Below, in pieces: positions 1-5,136 of a stretch of 5,136 bases of DNA. Under the pieces are notes generated by a model, which did no database searches, was not told the origin of the DNA, and worked only from the letters and a program-made list of their open reading frames with translations. Numbering within the stretch: position 1 is the stretch's first letter; each line of letters starts with the position of its first letter. The stretch spans positions 1 to 5,136 of the forward strand of contig DASUFH010000317.1 of assembly GCA_036274645.1 (NCBI GenBank). Direction: 5' to 3'. The DNA comes from DASUFH01 sp036274645 (GTDB taxonomy: Bacteria; Acidobacteriota; Terriglobia; 20CM-2-55-15). Made by a program: the position numbers and the translations under genes.

Positions 1-420
1 CGCATGCCAATGGTCGTGAAAACGCCAGACCACGAGACCATTCCTTTCAATGAAGCTTCGTTTCGTTTCGTAAGTCCCGCCACTCAGGTTTGCCGTCTCG
101 TCATTGTGGTTGTAGAACGTCGGCTCGTGCACAATCAATAGATTCATCCCGGCGGCATGCGCCCGCTGGCAAACGTCGAGTGTCGCGCTGAAAGATGTGG
201 CGATGCCTTTGACGATTGTATCGGGATTGCCGATCTTGAACGTGTCTACTGTTTCACTCCACCACTGAACCCCGACATTCTTTTGAATACGTTCGATCAC
301 CTGTCGCGCTGTGACGCCCTCATGCGCGGGCCGCCTGCCGGAATAAAGTCCTACGCCGGCAAGAGCGAGAAATCCTCGTCGTGAACAGTTCGGATAAGTC
401 GCATTGAGCGATGTATGCAT
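1..420 (-). CDS. NIF3-like dinuclear metal-centre protein with Tat signal (3' end outside window)
   Basis: The frame reads open from an ATG at 420-418 to the window edge, giving 140 codons with no stop; the C-terminal part is missing. Residues 13-20 read SRRGFLAL, a twin-arginine motif, followed by a short hydrophobic stretch to about residue 25, so the protein is probably exported or anchored by the Tat system. The rest resembles the NIF3/DUF34 family: a GIATSFSATLDVCQRA segment (72-87), then LLIVHEPTFYNH (94-105), then VVWRFHDHWH (130-139). In NIF3 proteins His, Asp and Glu residues at such positions bind two metals; H98, E99 and the HDHWH cluster are the likely ligands here, by inference. 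Classical members carry His-His where this one has His-Glu. The biochemical role of the family is poorly settled, so no reaction is assigned. The ATG is the only good start: an AAGGA-type site lies 11 nt upstream, and an in-frame TAG occurs further upstream with no other ATG between. It is divergent from the MFS gene. Confidence 0.85.
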   Translation of the reverse strand, partial: MHTSLNATYPNCSRRGFLALAGVGLYSGRRPAHEGVTARQVIERIQKNVGVQWWSETVDTFKIGNPDTIVKGIATSFSATLDVCQRAHAAGMNLLIVHEPTFYNHNDETANLSGGTYETKRSFIERNGLVVWRFHDHWHA

Positions 421-431
421 AGATTGTAAAG

Positions 432-438
432 TCCTTTC
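432..438 (-). promoter_or_regulatory. Ribosome binding site of the NIF3-like gene
   Basis: The minus strand reads GAAAGGA here, 11 nt before the ATG at 420. The spacing is slightly long but acceptable. It supports the ATG that places the twin-arginine motif at residues 13-20. Confidence 0.55.
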
Positions 439-573
439 GCCAGGCAGATGGTGAAAAATTTTCTGATAATGGTAATTCTAGAGCAGAATGAAGGCTATAC
501 TAAAGAGACCTGCGAAGAGAAGGCTTATCCGATTCCCGATGCGCCTGGGCGCCGGCCTCCCGCAAATGGAGAC

Positions 574-586
574 TCGCGCGCCGTCA
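574..586 (+). repeat. 13-bp imperfect direct repeat, copy 1
   Basis: TCGCGCGCCGTCA here is matched at 12 of 13 positions by TCGAGCGCCGTCA at 640-652, with starts 66 bp apart. Copy 1 ends immediately before the TTGCAG of the candidate promoter. It could be an operator half of a repeated regulator site, but in GC-rich DNA such a pair can also arise by chance. Confidence 0.35.
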
Positions 587-613
587 TTGCAGGAAGAGAC
601 GTCGCTCTATAAC
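587..613 (+). promoter_or_regulatory. Candidate sigma-70-like promoter for the MFS gene
   Basis: TATAAC (608-613) matches the -10 consensus at five of six positions. TTGCAG (587-592) begins with the TTG of a -35 box but matches only three of six, and the spacer is 15 bp, shorter than the usual 17. It would give a leader of about 60 nt before the ATG at 682. TATACT at 496-501 is an alternative -10 with a longer leader. This is a visual match only. Confidence 0.25.
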
Positions 614-639
614 ACTCAAAACGGAGAGAACCGTTCGAA

Positions 640-652
640 TCGAGCGCCGTCA
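640..652 (+). repeat. 13-bp imperfect direct repeat, copy 2
   Basis: TCGAGCGCCGTCA is the second copy of the pair. It lies downstream of the candidate -10 box and 29 nt before the MFS start codon. It overlaps a small potential stem (GCCG at 646-649 with CGGC at 657-660), which is too short to call a terminator. Confidence 0.35.
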
Positions 653-670
653 GCATCGGCAATTCGTCTG

Positions 671-675
671 AGGAG
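671..675 (+). promoter_or_regulatory. Ribosome binding site of the MFS gene
   Basis: AGGAG, preceded by G A at the end of CTGAGGAG, lies 6 nt before the ATG at 682. This strong Shine-Dalgarno match fixes the start and argues against the later in-frame ATG at 742, which has no comparable site. Confidence 0.8.
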
Positions 676-681
676 AAAACG

Positions 682-2025
682 ATGAAGGAACCAGCAATCC
701 AGACTGGCGAGACCGGGGCGGGCGTCGCGGCTGGCAAGAGTATGACGAGCGAGGCGTCCGCGGTTTCGACGACCGGTTCGTATGTGCGTTTTCAGGTCCT
801 GGGATTGGCGACGCTGCTTGCGGCGATCACGTATTTCGATCGAATCTGCATTTCGCTGACGGCGCCTATGATGATGAAGGAACTGGATCTGACGCCGTTC
901 AGGATGAGCCTGGTGTTTAGCTCATTTACGCTGGCCTATGCGATTTTTGAAATACCGACGGGCGCGTGGGGCGATCGGTATGGGACCCGCCTTGTTCTGA
1001 CGCGAATTGTTCTCTGGTGGTCGGCTTTCACGGTTTTCACGGCCGGGGCCTTCAACTACGTTTCTCTGCTGATCATCCGTTTTCTGTTCGGCGCGGGGGA
1101 AGCCGGGGCGTGGCCGAACGCGGCCAGGACGTTTTCCCGCTGGTTTCCCATCACCGAGCGAGGGACGGCGCAGGGAGTTTTTTTTACGGGGGCTCACCTC
1201 GCGGGCGGATTGACGCCGATTCTGGTGACGGCGATGCTCGGGTGGGCGCATTGGCGCTGGGTTTTTGTCGTGTTCGGCGTCGTCGGTTTCTTCTGGGCGG
1301 CGGCCTGGTACGCATGGTTCCGGGACGAACCGGAGCATCACAAATCAGTCTCCGCCCATGAACTGGAGCATATACAGCAGGGACGGGTCCCGCTTTCCTC
1401 GCATCATCTGACCGCCGACGGCCTGAAACGGATTCTCAGCCATCGCAGCCTGCTCGCCCTCTGCGCCATGTATTCGACCCAGACTTATGGCTTTTATTTC
1501 GTCATTACATGGCTTCCGACCTATCTGGAAAAAGAGCGCGGTTTTACAAAGACCGAACTGGGCATTATGGCGGGGCTGCCGCTGTTGTTCAGTGTCATCG
1601 CGGATTTATCAGGCGGCTTCACGACCGATCGTCTGACGCGGCGTTATGGATTGCGCGTCGGGCGTTCCGCCGTCGGAGGCGTTGCGATGCTGCTCGCCAG
1701 CGCATCGATCATCGCGGGCGCGAGTGTTGCAAACGCCCATCTGGCCATTATTTTGATCGCCTGCGCGGCGGCCTTCGCGAATTTCCTGCTGGGCGCGGCC
1801 TGGGGATCCTGTCTGGATATGGGCGGAAATCAGGCCGGCGTAGTCAGCGCCTGTATGAACACCGCCGGGCAGGTCGGCGGCGTTCTCAGCCCGATTGTCG
1901 CTTCGCTCCTGGTCGCCCGCTTTGGCTGGTCGGCCCCTCTCTACGTCTGCGGCATGCTCTACTTCTGCGGCGCTTTGTGCTGGGCTCTTGTCGACCCCCG
2001 AAAGAAGATCCAGGAAATCCGATAA
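682..2025 (+). CDS. MFS transporter, anion:cation symporter (ACS) type, probable sugar-acid or organic-anion carrier
   Basis: This complete 447-residue protein has the length and twelve-helix pattern of a major facilitator carrier in the inner membrane. Helices lie at about 36-58, 76-95, 104-125, 128-146, 163-185, 192-213, 257-282, 295-312, 328-348, 352-375, 384-412 and 416-437, with a charged central loop at 214-255. The MFS loop motif is visible as GAWGDRYGTR (94-103), and a weaker copy as GGFTTDRLTRRYG (311-323). FDR in helix 1 (D53, R54), plus R133 and E140 seven residues apart in RFLFGAGEAGAWPN, match the Asp-Arg and Arg-x6-Glu arrangement known from the galactonate carrier DgoT and its vesicular glutamate relatives. 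There these residues couple proton movement to anion binding. SRWFP (152-156) is also typical of the ACS family. Proton-driven uptake of a hexonate, hexuronate or similar anion is therefore likely; the exact substrate cannot be read. The first 35 residues form a hydrophilic Ser/Thr-rich tail. The AGGAG site at 671 supports this start. It is divergent from the NIF3-like gene and convergent with the receptor gene. Confidence 0.92.
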   Translation: MKEPAIQTGETGAGVAAGKSMTSEASAVSTTGSYVRFQVLGLATLLAAITYFDRICISLTAPMMMKELDLTPFRMSLVFSSFTLAYAIFEIPTGAWGDRYGTRLVLTRIVLWWSAFTVFTAGAFNYVSLLIIRFLFGAGEAGAWPNAARTFSRWFPITERGTAQGVFFTGAHLAGGLTPILVTAMLGWAHWRWVFVVFGVVGFFWAAAWYAWFRDEPEHHKSVSAHELEHIQQGRVPLSSHHLTADGLKRILSHRSLLALCAMYSTQTYGFYFVITWLPTYLEKERGFTKTELGIMAGLPLLFSVIADLSGGFTTDRLTRRYGLRVGRSAVGGVAMLLASASIIAGASVANAHLAIILIACAAAFANFLLGAAWGSCLDMGGNQAGVVSACMNTAGQVGGVLSPIVASLLVARFGWSAPLYVCGMLYFCGALCWALVDPRKKIQEIR

Positions 2026-2095
2026 TTATTCGACTTTCACTGCATGCAATCGTTACCCACTCCAGGCGAAGGCTGCGGAGCGGGCGTTGGAAAGG
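2026..2095. other. Convergent intergenic spacer
   Basis: This short stretch between the MFS stop and the hairpin holds the palindrome TGCATGCA (2041-2048) and nothing else I can support. No ORF with a ribosome binding site begins here. Confidence 0.5.
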
Positions 2096-2125
2096 CGGGT
2101 GGGCGCGACGAATCGCGCCCACCCG
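2096..2125. terminator. Convergent hairpin, probable terminator
   Basis: A perfect 13-bp stem (2096-2108 paired with 2113-2125) closes a CGAA loop at 2109-2112. It sits 9 nt beyond the stop of the minus-strand receptor gene and 70 nt beyond the stop of the MFS gene. On the minus strand it is followed shortly by a weak TTT run (CCTTTCC); on the plus strand no T tract follows. It therefore best serves the receptor transcript and may also stop or stabilise the MFS transcript. Because the U tract is poor, it could act mainly as an mRNA 3'-end stabiliser or be a copy of a dispersed repeat. Confidence 0.65.
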
Positions 2126-2134
2126 GATCAGAGG

Positions 2135-5100
2135 TTAGAAGTAATACTTCACACCAAATTGCATATTGCGGGGCCCGACTCCGTTACGCAGACCGGTGAT
2201 CTGCCCGAAGTTGGTTGCTCCGAAGGAACGCCCCGCGGGATCGCCGAACATGGGCGTATTGGTGACGTTCTGGACTTCGAGACGGATCTCGATCCGCTGG
2301 CCTTCCCAGGTTCGGATGCTCTTCAGCAGCGCGGCGTCCAGCGTCTTGATGCCGGGACCACGATAGTTCAGGTTGCGTGGAGCGGAGCCCGGAGTGTCTA
2401 TGGCAGGCTGCGAGAAAGCGGCGCGGTTGAACCAGCCGTTGAGACGATCCTGAACGCGGCCCTTGGTGCTCGGATCGCCGATCAGGTTCGGACGCTGCGT
2501 GCCATCCCAGATGTTGCCACCGGACTGCGTTACCTGCAGCGGCGTCCCGCTCTGCATGAGAGCCATACCGCTGATGTCCCAGCCGCCCGCCAGCCAGTTG
2601 AGCGCCCGGTTCATGTTCGAACCAAATCGCCGGTTCTTGCCGAAGGGCAGCTCGTACGTGCCGCTGATTATCACGCGGTGAGCGATATCGTTCGAGGATA
2701 GCGCACGCTCGCCCCGAAGGTCCCAGATGTTCTGGATGCTGGTCGAGCCGCCGAGCCAGGCGACGTTCCCCGAACTGTGCGATGCGTTGTCGATCATTTT
2801 TGACCACGTATAGTGAGTTAGAGCGGTGAGCCCCTTGCCGAAACGCTTCTCCCACTTGACCTGCAGAGCGTGATAGTTGGAATCGCCGCGCGCCGGTTCA
2901 GCCGTTCCCACGCCGGTTCCATCGTACTGCGGCATCGGGCGGAGCAAACGGAACGCCTGCGCCGTCGGGCCACTGAGCTGCGAGCGCGGATCGGTGATCT
3001 GGCCGAAGAATGGATTCGGTACCCGCGCCTGCAGCGCCGTACGGCCCAGCCCCCAGTAGCTCGGGGCGAGCGGCGAAAGCGTCGTTATTGGGATGAACAG
3101 GTGCGTTCCCCGGCTGCCGGTGTAGTTCACTTCAAGAACGGACTGGAACGGCAACTCACGCTGAATCGACAGATTCCACGAGTGGTACTCGGGATTCCTG
3201 TTATTCGACGGCAGAATCGTACTCACGCCGAATCCAAGAAGCGTCGCGTCTCCCTGAGACCGGCCGGGCGGCTGCAGGAGGCCATCCGGGAACGGATTGC
3301 TGAGGCGGCGGTTCAGCGTCGCGTTCGAATCGGTAGTCCAGACGACGGGCGAATTGATCGTGAAACCTGTGCCCGGGCGGCCGAACACGGTGGCGCGAGA
3401 GAGTTGGTAGAACAAGCCGTAGCCGCCGCGAATGGCGGTCTTCGGGGTGGCCGCAAATGCGAACCCAATGCGCGGCTGCCAGTTGTTCATGTCCGAGTCG
3501 AACGGAGACCGGCGTTCATCATCGTTGAACTTTATCACGCCGTGTGTATCCAGGCCCGGAGCGCTGACCGGCGACTGCGCTTCGAGATCCCAATAGCTGT
3601 AGCGGTTCTCGCGTTCCCAGCGGGGAACGTCGAAGTCGTACCGCAGGCCCAGGTTGAGCGTCAGCCGGCTGGTGATCTTCCAGTCGTCCTGGAAGTAAAA
3701 TCCCCAGTAAGCGGAGCGGGAAAATGTCTTCGGCTCGATCTGGTACTCGCTGCCGGTCGCCCAGCCGAGCAGCATCGTGGCCAGGCCGTTGCCTTCGTTG
3801 CCCGCGCAGGAATTGAGCTTGCGGCAAGTGACTCCACGGCCGAAATTCAAGCGCCCCGAGGGATTGCCAGGCTGGTTGTAGTCGAGCATGTTGTAACGGC
3901 GCTCGCCGCCCACCTTGACGCTGTGCGCGCCCCAGACTTTCGTCAGCGCGCCGGACCAGTGATGGACGCCTTCCTGCCGGTCCATGATCCAGTAGGGCTC
4001 GGTGCCGAACTCCTGGAATCCTTCAGGCGCCCAGCGCGGGAACACCTGATGCGTCGCGGTATCCCTCATGTTGGCGGGCAGCCCGAGTGTGGTGACGTCG
4101 AAGCCGTAGCCCGCTAGAGGATCGCGGTGAAAGTCGGAATAGGTGAAGCCGTAGCGGAAGGACACCAGCATTGTAGGGCTGAATGTGTGGTTGAGCTCGG
4201 CCACCATCGCATGGGTTCGCGTAGCGCTCGGGCCGCCAGTCCAGTAGGCCGGGTTGTCGGCCCCGAACAGGTTCGGGTTGGTTCCGTCATTGCGGGCCAG
4301 GCTGTATCGGCCGCTTGCCCTGGTGCGTTCGCTGAAGTTGTGATCGATCTTGATGGTGGTTTGATCTCCGGAACTCCTGTTGACCCCGTTGTTGAACCAG
4401 TTTGCCGTGTTGGTGAATGCGGCGCCAGCCTGGTTCGGAAGCGGCAGGTAGCTGAGCGCCTTGAGCGCGACCGGGTCCATCATCTCTTTGGGGATTTTGT
4501 TGCCGGGGAATGGCCGCCGCTCGACCTCGCCCGCGGAGTTGATGAACGTATCGAACGGATTATAGATCGTCATCAATTGGCCGGAGGCGTTGAAAGTCTG
4601 CGAGAAGTCACCCTGGCGCTGCAGCGCTGTCGGGACTGTAATCGTCGAGCTGGTCGGGTTCTCCTGCTTCGTGTATTCGTACGCGCCAAAGAAGAAAGTC
4701 TTGTTTCGAATGATCGGTCCGCCCAGAACTCCGCCGTACTGATCACGGTGGAACTCTGGAAGCGGTCGCCCAGCCCGATTGGAGAACCAGTCATTCGCGT
4801 TCAATGCGTCATCGCGGAGAAAGTAATAACCTGTTCCGTGGAAGTTGTTCGCGCCGGAACGGGTCACCATGTTCACCACGGCGCCGCCTGTCTGGCCGTA
4901 CTCCGCCGAGAAGAAGTTCGTCTGCATCTTGAACTCCTGCACCGTATCCACTGAGGGTGAGAACTTCAGATCCGTAATGCCGGAGTTTTGCTCGACGGTC
5001 ACTACCGTCACGCCGTCCACCAGGACGTCCGAGGTCGAGTTGCGCGAGCCGTTTGCGACGAAGTTAGTGCTCGAGTCGCCGCGCCGTCCGCCGACGCCGA

Positions 5101-5136
5101 CCACGCCAGGCGTGAGATAGACCATACTCATCGAGT
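2135..5136 (-). CDS. Oar-like TonB-dependent outer-membrane receptor (5' end outside window)
   Basis: The frame is open from the right edge to a TAA at 2137-2135, giving about 1000 codons. The ATG at 5131 is internal: the codon before it is open and the visible protein begins mid-domain, so the signal peptide, any carboxypeptidase-regulatory-like domain and the first part of the plug lie beyond 5136. Counting from that ATG, the plug remainder covers about 1-95, with NGSRNSTSDVLVDGV (27-41), VDTVQEFKMQTNFFSAEYGQ (61-80) and NMVTRSGANNFHGT (87-100). The rest is a large beta-barrel with alternating aromatic strands such as YWGFYFQDDWKITSRLTLNL (475-494), EYHSWNLSIQRELPF (648-662) and HYTWSKMIDNASH (773-785). 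It ends in QFGVKYYF, a terminal Phe typical of barrels inserted by the BAM complex. These features match the Oar/TonB receptor type expanded in Acidobacteriota. Such proteins import large or scarce ligands using TonB-ExbB-ExbD energy; the ligand here is unknown. C436 and C442 are the only cysteines in the visible part. Full family members usually run to about 1100-1200 residues, so perhaps 100-200 are missing. Confidence 0.9.
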   Translation of the reverse strand, partial: SMSMVYLTPGVVGVGGRRGDSSTNFVANGSRNSTSDVLVDGVTVVTVEQNSGITDLKFSPSVDTVQEFKMQTNFFSAEYGQTGGAVVNMVTRSGANNFHGTGYYFLRDDALNANDWFSNRAGRPLPEFHRDQYGGVLGGPIIRNKTFFFGAYEYTKQENPTSSTITVPTALQRQGDFSQTFNASGQLMTIYNPFDTFINSAGEVERRPFPGNKIPKEMMDPVALKALSYLPLPNQAGAAFTNTANWFNNGVNRSSGDQTTIKIDHNFSERTRASGRYSLARNDGTNPNLFGADNPAYWTGGPSATRTHAMVAELNHTFSPTMLVSFRYGFTYSDFHRDPLAGYGFDVTTLGLPANMRDTATHQVFPRWAPEGFQEFGTEPYWIMDRQEGVHHWSGALTKVWGAHSVKVGGERRYNMLDYNQPGNPSGRLNFGRGVTCRKLNSCAGNEGNGLATMLLGWATGSEYQIEPKTFSRSAYWGFYFQDDWKITSRLTLNLGLRYDFDVPRWERENRYSYWDLEAQSPVSAPGLDTHGVIKFNDDERRSPFDSDMNNWQPRIGFAFAATPKTAIRGGYGLFYQLSRATVFGRPGTGFTINSPVVWTTDSNATLNRRLSNPFPDGLLQPPGRSQGDATLLGFGVSTILPSNNRNPEYHSWNLSIQRELPFQSVLEVNYTGSRGTHLFIPITTLSPLAPSYWGLGRTALQARVPNPFFGQITDPRSQLSGPTAQAFRLLRPMPQYDGTGVGTAEPARGDSNYHALQVKWEKRFGKGLTALTHYTWSKMIDNASHSSGNVAWLGGSTSIQNIWDLRGERALSSNDIAHRVIISGTYELPFGKNRRFGSNMNRALNWLAGGWDISGMALMQSGTPLQVTQSGGNIWDGTQRPNLIGDPSTKGRVQDRLNGWFNRAAFSQPAIDTPGSAPRNLNYRGPGIKTLDAALLKSIRTWEGQRIEIRLEVQNVTNTPMFGDPAGRSFGATNFGQITGLRNGVGPRNMQFGVKYYF

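Larger units (their letters stand above)
421..681. promoter_or_regulatory. Divergent intergenic control region
   Basis: These 261 bases separate two divergently transcribed genes and must hold the promoters for both. The part from about 451 to 505 is clearly AT-richer than its surroundings and includes AAAATTTT (455-462), GATAAT (465-470) and TATACT (496-501), so it is the likeliest core for divergent transcription. TATACT resembles a -10 box for the MFS direction, and TAGAAT (minus strand, 480-475) one for the NIF3-like direction, but neither has a convincing -35 box. The part from 506 to 670 is GC-richer and contains a second promoter candidate and a pair of direct repeats listed separately. 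A 65-codon plus-strand frame (488-685) runs through it, but its arginine-rich composition does not look like a real protein. No tRNA or small RNA was recognised. Confidence 0.5.

Noticed and set aside
157..384. 75-codon plus-strand frame at the left end
   Set aside because: It is antisense to the NIF3-like coding region, whose protein motifs are convincing.
633..641. GTTCGAATC, resembling a tRNA T-loop
   Set aside because: The flanking five bases do not pair as a T-stem and there is no acceptor stem or anticodon arm, so no tRNA or tRNA-derived attachment site is supported.
1895..2701. 268-codon plus-strand frame spanning the end of the MFS gene, the hairpin and the receptor 3' end
   Set aside because: It crosses two recognised genes and a probable terminator and has no ribosome binding site or coherent composition.
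2870..4117. 415-codon open frame on the plus strand inside the receptor gene
   Set aside because: It is antisense to a well-recognised receptor, its product is rich in Arg, Ala and Val with no family features, and long antisense frames are common in GC-rich genes.
4127..4954. 275-codon open frame on the plus strand inside the receptor gene
   Set aside because: Same reason: it mirrors codons of the plug and early barrel of the receptor and shows no domain of its own.
5129..5131. ATG near the right edge as the receptor start
   Set aside because: The frame stays open upstream to the window edge and the protein begins inside the plug domain without a signal peptide, so this is an internal methionine.

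Overview
The window looks like chromosomal DNA from a GC-rich member of the Acidobacteriota, most likely of the Solibacter/Bryobacter type. The main reason is the large minus-strand gene, an Oar-like TonB-dependent receptor of a style strongly expanded in that phylum. The Tat-tagged NIF3-like protein at the left edge fits the same group. This assignment comes from family resemblance read by eye, not from a search.

Layout: (1) positions 1-420, minus strand: the N-terminal 140 codons of a NIF3-like dinuclear-metal protein with a twin-arginine signal, cut off by the window edge. It is easy to miss because its stop codon lies outside the window. (2) 421-681: a divergent intergenic region with an AT-rich core, a ribosome binding site for each flanking gene, weak promoter candidates and a pair of near-identical 13-bp direct repeats. 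(3) 682-2025, plus strand: a complete 447-residue MFS transporter of the anion:cation symporter (ACS) type, probably for a sugar acid or another organic anion. (4) 2026-2134: a short convergent gap holding a perfect 13-bp GC-rich hairpin, probably a shared terminator. (5) 2135-5136, minus strand: a TonB-dependent outer-membrane receptor with its C-terminus complete and its N-terminus outside the window.

How they may work together: the receptor would bring a ligand across the outer membrane and the MFS protein would carry an organic anion across the inner membrane. The NIF3-like protein appears to be exported or membrane-anchored, but its substrate is unknown. The three genes are not one operon: the first two are divergent and the last two convergent. 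A shared pathway is therefore only a hypothesis. I saw no mobile element, CRISPR array, tRNA or rRNA, and nothing that amounts to a clearly new system. The more curious points are the Tat signal on the NIF3-like protein, the repeat pair flanking a candidate promoter, and the lone cysteine pair in the receptor.
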